From contig NZ_SMKW01000060.1 of NCBI RefSeq assembly GCF_004348985.1, forward strand, positions 1 to 58,520: a stretch of DNA of 58,520 bases, in the 5' to 3' direction. Of this stretch, positions 17,780 to 26,653 are shown in pieces. Numbering within the stretch: position 1 is the stretch's first letter; every line of letters starts with the position of its first letter. Under the pieces are notes generated by a model, which saw only the letters and a list, made by a program, of their open reading frames with translations, was not told the DNA's origin and did not search any database. This DNA comes from Saccharopolyspora elongata (lineage in GTDB: Bacteria; Actinomycetota; Actinomycetes; Mycobacteriales; Pseudonocardiaceae). A program made the position numbers and the translations under genes.

Positions 17780-18543
17780 GCTCGTCCCTTCACCGATACC
17801 GATCCGATGCCGGCGACCCGGCATTCCACGACCCCGGCCGTCAGTGGAGCTGCCGCGGTCGCCGCACCGGCGAGCACGACCTGCCCGGCCCGCAGCGGGA
17901 TCCCGTAACGGCGGCACATGCCCAGCAAGGCGTGCAGAGCGCGGGCGGGGTTGCCGAGGATGGCCGCGGTCGAACCCACCAGCTCGGTGTCGCCGGTCCG
18001 CAGCCGCACCGCGCGGTTCGACACGTCTTCGACCGGGCGCCACGGTCCCACCGCGTAAGCCGATGCCGAGGTGTTGTCGGCGATGACGTCGGCGTAGGTG
18101 AACCGGAAATCCCGGTAGCGGGAATCGATGATCTCCAGCGCGGGGGCGAGCGCGTCCACGCAGGACTCGATGTTCGTGGTCGGATCGTCCGGGTGGACAT
18201 CGCAGCTCAGCCGGTAGGCGACTTCGGGTTCGACCTTCGGGTGGATGAAGCGGGAGAGGTCGACATCGGCCCCGTCACCGATCCGCATGGCATCGGTGAG
18301 CCTGCCCACGATCACGTCGGAGACTCCCATTTGCGCCATCTTCGCCTTGCTGGTGAAGCCGAGCTTCACCCCGACCACTGCTTCCTCTCGGGCCTTGCGG
18401 CGGGCGATCAGCGCGTCCTGGATCGCGTAAGCATCGGCCACGTTGATCTCGTGGTCGTCGGCAAGGCTGGGTGTGTCCTGCCGGTTCTCCTCCGCAGCGT
18501 GCAGCCGCTCGGCCAGTGCCTCGATCTTCTCCGTGGTGATCAT
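17776..18543 (-). CDS. nbaG: 4-oxalocrotonate decarboxylase
   Basis: 255 residues of the fumarylacetoacetate-hydrolase-related hydratase/decarboxylase family: GVKLGFTSKAKMAQMGV, HPKVEPEVAYRL (metal-binding Glu residues), LEIIDSRY and DNTSASAYAVG. A magnesium-dependent enzyme that decarboxylates 4-oxalocrotonate to 2-hydroxypenta-2,4-dienoate. It is a paralogue of the hydratase at 20506-21318; I assign decarboxylase here from gene order (same as nbaG) and the longer KLGFTSKAKM segment. It overlaps both neighbours, by one base and four bases. Confidence 0.85.
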   Translation of the reverse strand: MITTEKIEALAERLHAAEENRQDTPSLADDHEINVADAYAIQDALIARRKAREEAVVGVKLGFTSKAKMAQMGVSDVIVGRLTDAMRIGDGADVDLSRFIHPKVEPEVAYRLSCDVHPDDPTTNIESCVDALAPALEIIDSRYRDFRFTYADVIADNTSASAYAVGPWRPVEDVSNRAVRLRTGDTELVGSTAAILGNPARALHALLGMCRRYGIPLRAGQVVLAGAATAAAPLTAGVVECRVAGIGSVSVKGRA

Positions 18544-19565
18544 CAGTTGCTCCCCACTGCGTCGCGCCGAGCGGCGAGGTCGAGCGCTACGTCGACGATC
18601 ATGTCCTCCTGGCCACCGACCATGTGCCGGCGCCCGACCTCGAGCAGGATTTCCCTGGCGTCGAGCCCGTAGCGTCGCGCCGCCCGCTCGGCGTGCAGCA
18701 GGAAGCTCGAGTACACCCCGGCATACCCCAAGGTGAGCGTCTCCCGGTCGACCTGCACGGGTCGGTTCCGCAGCGGCCGGATGATGTCGTCGGCCGCGTC
18801 CTGCAGCGCGAACAGGTCGCACCCGTGCGCCCAGCCCAGCAGGTCGGCGACCGCCACGAACGCCTCCGCCGGGCAGTTCCCGGCACCGGCGCCCTGCCCG
18901 GCCAGCGCGACGTCGACCCGGTAGGCGCCGTGCTCGACCGCGGTCACGCTGTTGGCCACGGAGAGGGAGAGGTTCTCGTGCGCGTGGATGCCGATTTCCG
19001 TGCTGTCGTCGAGGACCTGCCGGTACGCGTCGATCCGCTCGGCGACGTCGGCCATGGTCAGCCGGCCGCCGGAGTCGGTGACGTACACGCAGTGCGCGCC
19101 GTAGGACTCCATCAGCGATGCCTGCTCGGCGAGCTCGGTGGGCGAGTTCAGGTGGCTCATCATCAAGAAGCCCGACACGTCCATGCCGTGCTCCCGCGCC
19201 CACGCGATGTGTTGGGCGCTGACATCGGCCTCGGTGCAGTGCGTCGCCACCCGAACGCTCCGGACACCCAGCGCGTGCGCTCTGCGCAGGTGCTCGATCG
19301 TGCCGATGCCGGGCAGCAGCAGGGTGGTCAGCGTCGCGTTCTCGACGACCTCGGCCGCCGCCTCGATCCACTGCTCGTCGGGGTGGGCGCCGAAACCGTA
19401 GTTCGCGCTCGACCCGCCGAGGCCGTCGCCGTGCGCGACTTCGATGGCCGCGACCCCGGCGGCGTCCAGCGCGCGGACGATCTGCCGGACCTGCTCGACG
19501 GTGTACATGTGCCCCATGGCGTGCATCCCGTCGCGCAGGGTCACGTCCTGGACGTAGATCTTCAT
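18543..19565 (-). CDS. nbaI: 4-hydroxy-2-oxovalerate aldolase
   Basis: 340 residues from ATG 19565 (ATGA overlap with the dehydrogenase stop); ATG 19577 is possible. DmpG-type aldolase motifs: VQDVTLRDGMHAMGH (catalytic Arg-Asp), EVAHGDGLGGSS, YVTDSGGR and the metal-binding IGIHAHENLSL. It cleaves 4-hydroxy-2-oxovalerate to pyruvate and acetaldehyde and channels the aldehyde to its partner dehydrogenase, encoded immediately upstream. Confidence 0.96.
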   Translation of the reverse strand: MKIYVQDVTLRDGMHAMGHMYTVEQVRQIVRALDAAGVAAIEVAHGDGLGGSSANYGFGAHPDEQWIEAAAEVVENATLTTLLLPGIGTIEHLRRAHALGVRSVRVATHCTEADVSAQHIAWAREHGMDVSGFLMMSHLNSPTELAEQASLMESYGAHCVYVTDSGGRLTMADVAERIDAYRQVLDDSTEIGIHAHENLSLSVANSVTAVEHGAYRVDVALAGQGAGAGNCPAEAFVAVADLLGWAHGCDLFALQDAADDIIRPLRNRPVQVDRETLTLGYAGVYSSFLLHAERAARRYGLDAREILLEVGRRHMVGGQEDMIVDVALDLAARRDAVGSN

Positions 19566-20509
19566 GCGCACACCCATCCTCGGAGTTCGGCGATCCTCTC
19601 TGCGGTGCGAAGCGCGGCGGAGGTCATGATGTCGAGGTTCCCGGCGTAGTCGGGTAGGTAGTGGCCGGCGCCGAGCACTTCGAGGAAGACCGAGACCTTG
19701 GCGCCGGTGACCTTGCGCCCGAGCGCGGGCACGAAGGTGTCGTCGACCGCGTCGAACTGCACGTCCTGCTTGAGCCGGTACCCGGGCACGTACTCCCGCA
19801 CGGACTCGACCATCTGCTGCACCGAGGCGGCGATCTTGGCCTTGTCGAGCTCCGCGTCGACTCCCTCTACGATGCAGAACACCGTGTCGCGCATGACGAT
19901 CGGCGGATCAGCCGGGTTCAGCACGATGATGGCCTTGCCGACCTCCGCACCGCCGACCAGCCGGATGGCCTCGCTGGTCGTCTCGGTGAACTCGTCGATG
20001 TTGGCGCGGGTGCCGGGCCCTGCCGACTTCGAGGAGATCGATGCGACGATCTCGCCGTAGGCGACGGGGGCGACCCGCGCGATCGCCGCGACGATCGGGA
20101 TGGTGGCCTGGCCGCCGCAGGTGACCATGTTGACGTCTGGGGCGTCCAGGTGTTCGTCGAGGTTCACTGGGGGCACCACGAACGGCCCGTGGGCGGCCGG
20201 GGTCAGGTCGACCACCAGCTTCCCGTGCTCGCGGGCGATCTCCGCGTTGCGCAGGTGCGCCTTCGCCGAGGTGGCGTCGAAGATCACCTTAATGCCGGCG
20301 AACTCGGGCAGCTCGACCAGGCCGTCGATGCCGCGGTGCGTGGTCGCGACCTTCAGGCGGGCGGCCCGGGCGAGTCCGTCCGAGTCCGGATCGATCCCCG
20401 CCATCGCGCCCATCCGCAAGGTCTCCGAAATCCGCATGACCTTGAACATCAGATCGGTTCCGATGTTGCCCGATCCGATGACGGCCACCGGGATGCTGCC
20501 AGTGCTCAT
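19562..20509 (-). CDS. nbaJ: Acetaldehyde dehydrogenase (acylating)
   Basis: 315 residues, DmpF family. The NAD-binding start VAVIGSGNIGTDLMFKV and the catalytic Cys131 in NMVTCGGQATIP are clear, as is the C-terminal interface region VFLEVLGAGHYLPDYAGNLD. It oxidises acetaldehyde to acetyl-CoA and forms a complex with the aldolase. It overlaps the hydratase gene by four bases and the aldolase by four. Confidence 0.96.
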   Translation of the reverse strand: MSTGSIPVAVIGSGNIGTDLMFKVMRISETLRMGAMAGIDPDSDGLARAARLKVATTHRGIDGLVELPEFAGIKVIFDATSAKAHLRNAEIAREHGKLVVDLTPAAHGPFVVPPVNLDEHLDAPDVNMVTCGGQATIPIVAAIARVAPVAYGEIVASISSKSAGPGTRANIDEFTETTSEAIRLVGGAEVGKAIIVLNPADPPIVMRDTVFCIVEGVDAELDKAKIAASVQQMVESVREYVPGYRLKQDVQFDAVDDTFVPALGRKVTGAKVSVFLEVLGAGHYLPDYAGNLDIMTSAALRTAERIAELRGWVCA

Positions 20510-21318
20510 GCTCGTTCCTCTTCGATCACTGCCTCGACCTCGCCCAGCCCGTCCAGCGCCAGCCGGAACCGCCCCGGCCCGCCGATCGGCACCACCGGGC
20601 CGAGGGCACCGGACATGACCACATCACCCTCGCGCAACGGCTGTCCCCGCCGGACCAGCTCGCGAGCCAGCCACGCCACCGCCGCGACCGGTGACCCGAG
20701 ACAGGCGTGTCCCGCACCGAACGAGACCGGCTCCCCGTCGCGCTCCAGCGTCATGCCCACCTGCGACAGGTCCTTGCCCAGCAACGGAAAAGGCGTGGTT
20801 CCGAGCACGACAGCACCGCTCGACGCGTTGTCGGCCACGGTGTCGGTGATGGTCAGATCCCAGTCCGCGATCCGCGAGTCCACGATCTCGATCGCGGGAA
20901 GCACGAATTCGGTGGCCCGCAGCACGTCCGCAACGGTCGCGCCGGGAACCTCGATTCCCCTGCCCAGCACGAAGGCGATCTCGCCCTCCGCTCGGGGTTG
21001 CAGGAAATGGCTCCTCGGCAACGGCTGCGCGTGGGCGAACACCATGTCGTCCAGCAGCACGCCGAAATCCGGCTGGAACACGCCGAACTGCGCCTGCACG
21101 GCCGCTGCGGTGAGCCCGATCTTGGCCCCCACAACCCGGGCACCGGCCTCGACCCTGGTATCGGCCACCCGGCGCTGCACCTGGTAAGCCGCGTCGACGT
21201 CGGTGTCGCCGAGCAAATCGCGGACCGGTGGACACGGGGTCCGTGTTGCGGCCGCGGCGATCAGCCGCGTTGCGGCGGAGTCGATCCGGGTTTCGGTCGC
21301 TGCATCGAGAACTGTCAT
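20506..21318 (-). CDS. nbaH: 2-oxopent-4-enoate (2-hydroxypentadienoate) hydratase
   Basis: 270 residues from ATG 21318. Family segments: GAKIGLTAAAVQAQFGV, QPRAEGEIAFVLGRGIE (acidic metal ligands), ALEIVDSR-type PAIEIVDSRIADW, DNASSGAVVLG. It hydrates 2-hydroxypenta-2,4-dienoate to 4-hydroxy-2-oxovalerate. Start and stop overlap the neighbouring genes by four bases, like the rest of the operon. It differs enough from the decarboxylase paralogue that the split of roles is expected. Confidence 0.9.
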   Translation of the reverse strand: MTVLDAATETRIDSAATRLIAAAATRTPCPPVRDLLGDTDVDAAYQVQRRVADTRVEAGARVVGAKIGLTAAAVQAQFGVFQPDFGVLLDDMVFAHAQPLPRSHFLQPRAEGEIAFVLGRGIEVPGATVADVLRATEFVLPAIEIVDSRIADWDLTITDTVADNASSGAVVLGTTPFPLLGKDLSQVGMTLERDGEPVSFGAGHACLGSPVAAVAWLARELVRRGQPLREGDVVMSGALGPVVPIGGPGRFRLALDGLGEVEAVIEEERA

Positions 21319-22790
21319 AGCTGCACGCACACATTCGTCGGTTCGGTGTAGAAGTGAAGTGAGGATTCGCCGCCCTCGCGGCCGATGCCCGAGAGGCCGA
21401 CACCGCCGAAGGGCGACCGCAGGTCGCGCAGGAACCAGGTGTTCACCCAGGACATGCCCACGTTCATGCGCTGCGCGACCCGGTGCCCGCGCCGCAGGTC
21501 GTTCGTCCACACCGAAGCCGCGAGCCCGTAGTCGGTGTCGTTGGCCAACGCGATCGCCTCGTCCTCGGTGTCGAAGGGGATCAGCGCGGCCACCGGTCCG
21601 AATATCTCCTCCCGCACGGCTCGGTGGGCGTTCGTCAGCCCGGTCCAGAGGGTCGGCTCGATCCACGATCCCCCGCTTAGCTCGGCACCGAGCTCGGGCA
21701 CGTCGCCGCCGGTGAGCACGGTGGCACCGTCCTGTTCGGCCAGTGCGAAGTAGTCGAGCACCTTCTTGCGGTGCGCCTGCGAGATCAACGGACCAGTGGT
21801 CGTCGAGCGAGCCTCCGGCGAGCCCAGCCGCAGGCCGCGTGCGCGCTCGGCGAGTCCGGCTGCGATGTCGTCGAAAACCCCCCGCTGGACGTAAACCCGT
21901 TCGGTGCACAGGCAAACCTGACCTGTGTTGGTGAACACCGACTTGGTCAACCCGGTCAACGCCTCGTCCAGGTCGACGTCGTCGAACACGATCGCGGCGT
22001 TCTTCCCACCGAGTTCGAAAGACACCGGGCGCACCTTGGGCGCCACCATCTTCATCACCTGCGAGCCGGTGGCCGACGACCCGGTGAACGTCACTCCGTC
22101 AATGCCGGGATGCGTGACCAGATGCTCGCCGGCGGAAGCTCCGCCGAAGCCGTGCACCACGTTGTAAACGCCTGGTGGCAGTCCTACCTCTGCGAGGACC
22201 TCGGCCAGCAGAGTCGCTGTGGCAGGGGTTTCCTCGCTCGGCTTCACCACCACCGCGTTGCCGCACGCCAGTGCTGGCGCGACTTTCCAAGTCAGCAGCA
22301 ACAGCGGCAGGTTCCACGGCACGATCACGGCGACCACACCGAGCGGTTTGCGCACCGCGTAGTTGAGCGCCTGCCCGCCATCCGCCAGATCGGTGAGGAA
22401 GGATTCCAGTCCCGCCGCGGCCACCACATCGGCGAAGGTTCGGAAGTTCGTCAGCGCCCGCGTGACGTCCAGTTCGCGCGCCTGGGTGACCGGTTTGCCG
22501 GTGTCGGCGACCTCTGCGGCGACGAACTCCTCGAACCGCTCCTCGATCCGGTCCGCGGCGCGGCGCAGCAACGCCGCACGCTCGCGCACCGGGGTGTCCG
22601 CCCATCCGTTGGCCAGCGACCCGCGAGCGGCCTGGACCGCGCGGTCGACGAGCGCGGCATCCGCCTCGTGCACCCGGGCGATCAGCTTTCCCGTCGCCGG
22701 ATCGATCTGCTCGAAACCGCGATCGGTGTCGGGTTCGACGAACCGCCCGTCGACGAAGTTGCGCGTCCAGAGCCCGTTCTGTGCCGTCAT
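21315..22790 (-). CDS. nbaE: 2-aminomuconate-6-semialdehyde dehydrogenase
   Basis: 491 residues of the NAD-dependent aldehyde dehydrogenase superfamily. Visible are the Asn160 motif VPWNLPLLLLTWK, TFTGSSATGSQ, Glu259 in SFELGGKN and the catalytic Cys293 in NTGQVCLCTERVYV. The LCTERVYVQ context is that of the aminomuconate/hydroxymuconic semialdehyde class. It converts the ACMSD product to 2-aminomuconate. ATG 22790 is chosen by comparison with family N-termini; ATG 22817 would add nine residues. It is the first gene of the tightly overlapping block and follows the flavin reductase after 131 bases. Confidence 0.93.
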   Translation of the reverse strand: MTAQNGLWTRNFVDGRFVEPDTDRGFEQIDPATGKLIARVHEADAALVDRAVQAARGSLANGWADTPVRERAALLRRAADRIEERFEEFVAAEVADTGKPVTQARELDVTRALTNFRTFADVVAAAGLESFLTDLADGGQALNYAVRKPLGVVAVIVPWNLPLLLLTWKVAPALACGNAVVVKPSEETPATATLLAEVLAEVGLPPGVYNVVHGFGGASAGEHLVTHPGIDGVTFTGSSATGSQVMKMVAPKVRPVSFELGGKNAAIVFDDVDLDEALTGLTKSVFTNTGQVCLCTERVYVQRGVFDDIAAGLAERARGLRLGSPEARSTTTGPLISQAHRKKVLDYFALAEQDGATVLTGGDVPELGAELSGGSWIEPTLWTGLTNAHRAVREEIFGPVAALIPFDTEDEAIALANDTDYGLAASVWTNDLRRGHRVAQRMNVGMSWVNTWFLRDLRSPFGGVGLSGIGREGGESSLHFYTEPTNVCVQL

Positions 22791-22921
22791 GCGTTCCAAT
22801 CTGAACTCCTCGACCATGCCGATCAAATGCGCTTTTCGGCGCGAGCTATAACGGTTTCCGCATACCCGGAGGTTCGCCCCGGCCCGCGTACCGGGCGAAG
22901 AGGTGGGTGCGAAGACGGCCT

Positions 22922-23509
22922 TCAGAACCATCCGTCGGGACGGTCGAAGAAAGGCTCCACCGCCCATCTGCGGACGCCGTCGTCGAGCGGCTCGGCCGTC
23001 TCCGCATACGCACCACGGTAGAACAGCAGCGGCCGGTTCGGTCCCGGCGTGTCGAGGTCGGTGACGCGGCCGACCACGATGTGGTGGTCGCCGCCGTCGA
23101 GGACGTCGGCGACGACGCAGTCGATCCAAGCGAGCACACCGTCGAGCACCGGTCCACGCCCCGGCGACAAGCTCCAGCCGGTGCAGGCGAACTTGTTCTC
23201 ACCCCGGCGTCCGAACACCGCACTCACCTCGCGCTGCTCGCTGGACAGCAGGTTGACGGTGAACCTGCCGACGCGCTCGATGGCCGCCCACGCCCGTGAG
23301 GCCCGGCTCGGGCAGAACAGGACGAGCGGCGGATCCAAGGAAAGCGCGGAGAAGGACTGGCAGGCGAAGCCGGCCGGCGTGTCCCCTTCGACGGTGGCGA
23401 TGACGGCGACGCCTGTGCAGAAATGCCCGAGGACGTGCCGGAACCGATTCGGGTCGACCGCCCCGCGCGTGGTCGTCGACTCAGTGGTGGTTGTCCCGGC
23501 CGTCGCCAT
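22922..23509 (-). CDS. Flavin reductase of a two-component monooxygenase
   Basis: 195 residues, HpaC/HsaB-like flavin reductase fold: FRHVLGHFCTGVAVIAT, FACQSFSALSLDPPLVLFCPS, FTVNLLSSEQ and the C-terminal GDHHIVVGRVTDL. It should use NAD(P)H to reduce free FMN or FAD for the oxygenase encoded immediately upstream. The two genes overlap by one base (TGATG), so the proteins are made together. Confidence 0.92.
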   Translation of the reverse strand: MATAGTTTTESTTTRGAVDPNRFRHVLGHFCTGVAVIATVEGDTPAGFACQSFSALSLDPPLVLFCPSRASRAWAAIERVGRFTVNLLSSEQREVSAVFGRRGENKFACTGWSLSPGRGPVLDGVLAWIDCVVADVLDGGDHHIVVGRVTDLDTPGPNRPLLFYRGAYAETAEPLDDGVRRWAVEPFFDRPDGWF

Positions 23510-24670
23510 CAGAGCATCCCGCCGTCGATCGTCGCCCCGAACTCGACGTCCCCGAACATCTTGAGCGCCGCCTCGGGGTCGTTGGCGACGTGCACCCGGG
23601 CCGAGTGCGCATCGCGCCAGAAGCGCTGGATCGGCTTGTCGGTCGAGATCGACGAGGCACCGGAATTCTCGAAGAGCCGATCGACCGCGTGGATCGCGCG
23701 CTCGGCCGCGCGCACCTGGTCGCGGCGCAGCCGGGCGCGCAGGGTGATCGGGACGTCCCCTTTCCGGGCTGCGGCTTCGACTTCCTCGATGTTGCGGGTC
23801 AGCTGGAGCCAGGCGGCGTCGATCTCGCTGGCCGCGTCCGCGACGCGCACCTTCGCGAACGGATCGTCCTTGACCTTCTCCCCTGCGAACACCCGCACGC
23901 GCTGCCGCTGGTGCTCGATGTGCGCCTCGTACGCGCCGGCCGCGATCCCGACGAGCGGCGTGGCGATCGTCGTGGTCATCATCGAGTACAGCGGAACCCG
24001 GTACAACGGACTCGTGTTCACCTCCTGGCCGGGGCACGCGCAGCGGAACGAATCCGTGAAGCCGAGGACGCGGTGCTCGGGCACGAACACGTCGTCGACC
24101 ACGATGTTGTTGCTGCCGGTCCCCCGCAGCCCGACGGTGTGCCACACGTCGTCGATCCGGTAGTCGGCGGCGGGCACGAGCATGGCCACGTAGTCCTGCG
24201 GCTTGCCGTCCTCGCCCACGATCAAGGTGCCGAGGATGGCACCGCCGGCGTGATCGCATCCGGATGAGAAGCTCCAGGTGCCGCTCAGCCGGTAGCCGCC
24301 CGCGGTGGCGGTGGCCCGCCCCATGGGGGCGTAGGCGGAGGACATCAGGACGTCGGGGTCCGCACCCCACATGTCCTCCTGGGCCTTCGCCGGGAACGTG
24401 GCCAGGTGCCAGTTGTGCGCACCGAGCACAGAGCTGACCCAGCCGGTGGAACCGCACGCACTGGAGATCAACTTGACGGCTGTGTAGAAGGAGCAGAGGT
24501 CGGTCTCGGTGCCGCCGTACCGCGCGGGCTGCAACATCCGGAAGAAGCCGGTCGCCTGGATGTCGGCGATGGATTCCGCCGGAACTTTCCGGATTTTTCT
24601 CGGCTTCCGGAGCGCGCTCGCGCAGCGCGGGCAGAAGGTCGCGGATGCTGTCGAGTACCTGCTCGGCCAT
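23509..24670 (-). CDS. HsaA-like flavin-dependent monooxygenase, oxygenase component (apparent frameshift)
   Basis: Acyl-CoA-dehydrogenase-fold hydroxylase, about 386 residues once repaired. It starts at ATG 24670 (GGAAG 5-6 bases upstream). The first 26 residues (MAEQVLDSIRDLLPALRER) are in one frame, and the rest (KVPAESIADIQATGFFRMLQ onwards) is in another. The switch lies at five T on the plus strand (24594-24598); removing one gives a smooth protein. Other family segments: LSGTWSFSSGCDHA, GLRGTGSNNIVVDDVFVPEHR, and the C-terminal AHSARVHVANDPEAALKMFG. By position it should hydroxylate anthranilate to 3-hydroxyanthranilate or, alternatively, the quinolone at C3. Whether the frameshift is real or a homopolymer sequencing error is open. 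Confidence 0.85.
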
Positions 24671-24811
24671 TGTTCTTCCTTTGAGGTTAAGCATTTCTCG
24701 TGGCCCCGGGCGGTGTTTCCGGGTTCGACTGGAACCAGCTTCCCGCCGCGATCCACATCGGACAAATGCTTATCGAGCGGCCACCAATGCCTGTTGGGCA
24801 TTCCTGGCGAT
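24671..24811 (-). promoter_or_regulatory. Putative LysR-controlled promoter of the monooxygenase/meta-cleavage operon
   Basis: The 141 bases between the right LysR gene and the monooxygenase start hold two dyads: TAAGCATTT at 24688-24696 paired with AAATGCTTA at 24764-24772, and AATGCC-TGTTG-GGCATT at 24786-24802. This is the only gap on the minus strand between 27.5 and 16 kb other than the 131-base gap before the aldehyde dehydrogenase. It is a natural site for LysR binding. No clear -35/-10 pair was identified. Confidence 0.4.
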
Positions 24812-25762
24812 TCATTCAGAGAGCGAAGCCGATTCCCGTTTTCCGGGCATGTGGGTCGATACCGAGCGCAGCTCGTCCACCAGCGCGATCGCGGAGGGGC
24901 TCAGCCTGCGTCCCTTGGAGACCGTGAGCCCCACGCTGTGGCCAACCGGTTCCAACGCGAACGGCAGTGCGGTCAGCCGCAGGTCGTCGCGGGAGATCAA
25001 GCTCGGCATCGCCGCGATCGCATCGGTCTCGACAAGCAGGTGGCGCACCGTGAGGAACGAGGTGCACTCGACGCGGTTCTCCGGCATGGGAAGGCTGTGC
25101 CGGGAGAAGAACTGCTCCAGCTCGCGCCGCAAGACCGTCTCCACGCCCGGCAGAATCCACGGATAGTCCACCAGCTCCGACAATTCGCGCACGTTCGCGG
25201 CCGCGAGCGGGTGCTCCGCGCGCACCACCAGGCAGATCGACTCCTTGTAGAGGCTGGTCCGGGTCACCGATTCGTTGCTCGGCGCGGTCAGCCGGCCGAC
25301 GATCATGTCGATGCGACCCGCTTCGAGCTCGACCAGCAGGCTCTCCGGTGTGCCTTCGCGCACGACGACCGTGAGCAGCGGCCGTTTGGCCTTCAGCTGC
25401 GCGATGGCCGCGGGCAGCAACATGTTCGACCCGGCCAGGTGCGTGCCGACGACGGTCGTGCCGCGCGACGCGCCGGCCAGCTCATCGACGTGGCGGCCGG
25501 CCTGGGCGAGCTGGGCGAGCACGGCACGCGCGTGCTCGGTGAACGCCTCGCCGAACACCGTGGGGGTCACGCCGCGCGGGCCGCGCTCGTAGAGCGTGAC
25601 GCCGAGGATCTCCTCGACCTCGTGGAGGCTCCGCGTCGCCACCGGCTGGGTCACGTGCAGCGCCGCCGCGGCGCCCACCACGCTGCCCTGCTTGGTCAGG
25701 GCATCCACGAGAATCAGGTGCCGGATCTTGAGCCGGCCGTCAAGCAAGCGGGGCAGTTCCAT
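24812..25762 (-). CDS. LysR-type regulator (right copy)
   Basis: 316 residues from ATG 25762. It has the same architecture as the left copy: LKIRHLILVDALTKQGSVVGAA, VTQPVATRSLHEVEE, GPRGVTPTVFGEAF, LEAGRIDMIVGRLTAPS, YPWILPGVETVLRRELE. The two must be recent or ancient duplicates with the same effector class, possibly one for each half of the pathway. Its start overlaps the amidase stop by one base (TGATG), so it is co-translated with the Hod-like dioxygenase and amidase and lies upstream of the meta-cleavage operon. Confidence 0.93.
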   Translation of the reverse strand: MELPRLLDGRLKIRHLILVDALTKQGSVVGAAAALHVTQPVATRSLHEVEEILGVTLYERGPRGVTPTVFGEAFTEHARAVLAQLAQAGRHVDELAGASRGTTVVGTHLAGSNMLLPAAIAQLKAKRPLLTVVVREGTPESLLVELEAGRIDMIVGRLTAPSNESVTRTSLYKESICLVVRAEHPLAAANVRELSELVDYPWILPGVETVLRRELEQFFSRHSLPMPENRVECTSFLTVRHLLVETDAIAAMPSLISRDDLRLTALPFALEPVGHSVGLTVSKGRRLSPSAIALVDELRSVSTHMPGKRESASLSE

Positions 25763-26643
25763 CAGACGTCCTGCGGGAGAGGCGAACGTCGTCGCGCACC
25801 GCTCTGCTCGATCAGCGCGAGCAGCTTCGCGGTGAGCGCCGAGTCCGGATCGGCCAGGTCGAGGAAGACGTCGTAGTGGTTCCGCCCGGGTACCGCGAAA
25901 AGCTCGCTCGGCGAATGCTCGGCCCACTCCTGGTGGAATCGCGCGCTCTGCGCCGAGAACCCGGTGCCGTCGTGCTCGGCGACGGCGATCAGCGCCGGAG
26001 GACCGGACTGCTGCGCGTGGCACATCGGACTCGCCGCAGCCGCCCGGTCCAGGTCGAGACCGAGCCATTCGTTGGCGAACGAGGTCACCAGCGGGCGCAG
26101 GTCGAACAGCCCGCTGATTGGCAGCGCGGCCTTGACCACGTCGTCGGGCAGGCCGAGCTGCTGCTGCCAGCCGGCGACCATCGTGCAGGCGGCCAGGTGG
26201 CCGCCCGCGGAACTACCGCCCACCGTGATCCGCTCCGGATCCAGACCGTACCGGTGTCCGTAGCGATGGACGTGCGCGATCGCCGTACGCACCTGGCGCA
26301 CCATCTCCTCGATCGGGGTGCCTGGCGCGAGCCCGTAGTCGATGCTGACCGTGGCGACTCCGGCGTCGGCGAGAACACCCGCCATGAACGCGGTGTCCTC
26401 GCGCGCCAGCATCCGCCAATAACCGCCGTGGATGACCACGAACACCGGGCGCGGGTGCTGCCCGACGCCCCAGATGTCGAGCTTCTGCTCGCTGAGCGGG
26501 TCATAGGCCACGCCGGTGAAGCCGCGTAGCCCCTCGACCGCGACCTGCGAAAGCCTCCGGTACTCGGCGATCACGTGATCGAACACTTCGGGCGAAACCG
26601 TGTTGCGGACGTTGTACGCGGCGTCGATGTTCGGATCGGACAC
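25762..26643 (-). CDS. Alpha/beta-hydrolase, arylformamidase / N-acylanthranilate amidase-like
   Basis: 293 residues from GTG 26643, ten bases after the dioxygenase stop. Features: the oxyanion motif HGGYWRM typical of kynurenine formamidases, the nucleophile Ser in VGGSSAGGHLA, an Asp in AVAEHDGTGF and the catalytic His in GRNHYDVFLDL. In Arthrobacter quinaldine degradation the amidase Amq, of this family, hydrolyses N-acetylanthranilate made by Hod; AqdA does the same for N-octanoylanthranilate. Here it sits right after a Hod-like gene, so release of anthranilate from an N-acylanthranilate is the inferred role. A kynurenine formamidase role is the main alternative, but no tryptophan dioxygenase or kynureninase is present. 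Confidence 0.85.
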   Translation of the reverse strand: MSDPNIDAAYNVRNTVSPEVFDHVIAEYRRLSQVAVEGLRGFTGVAYDPLSEQKLDIWGVGQHPRPVFVVIHGGYWRMLAREDTAFMAGVLADAGVATVSIDYGLAPGTPIEEMVRQVRTAIAHVHRYGHRYGLDPERITVGGSSAGGHLAACTMVAGWQQQLGLPDDVVKAALPISGLFDLRPLVTSFANEWLGLDLDRAAAASPMCHAQQSGPPALIAVAEHDGTGFSAQSARFHQEWAEHSPSELFAVPGRNHYDVFLDLADPDSALTAKLLALIEQSGARRRSPLPQDV

Positions 26644-26653
26644 GGTTCAGCCC

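Noticed and set aside
15834..24670. 2-Nitrobenzoate degradation, as for the nba genes in Pseudomonas
   Set aside because: The lower pathway order is the same, but there is no nitroreductase or hydroxylaminobenzoate mutase; the first steps here are flavin hydroxylation and quinolone cleavage.
25762..26643. Kynurenine pathway (tryptophan to anthranilate) as the source of 3-hydroxyanthranilate
   Set aside because: The formamidase-like gene fits, but no tryptophan dioxygenase, kynurenine hydroxylase or kynureninase is present, whereas a Hod-like dioxygenase is directly coupled to it.
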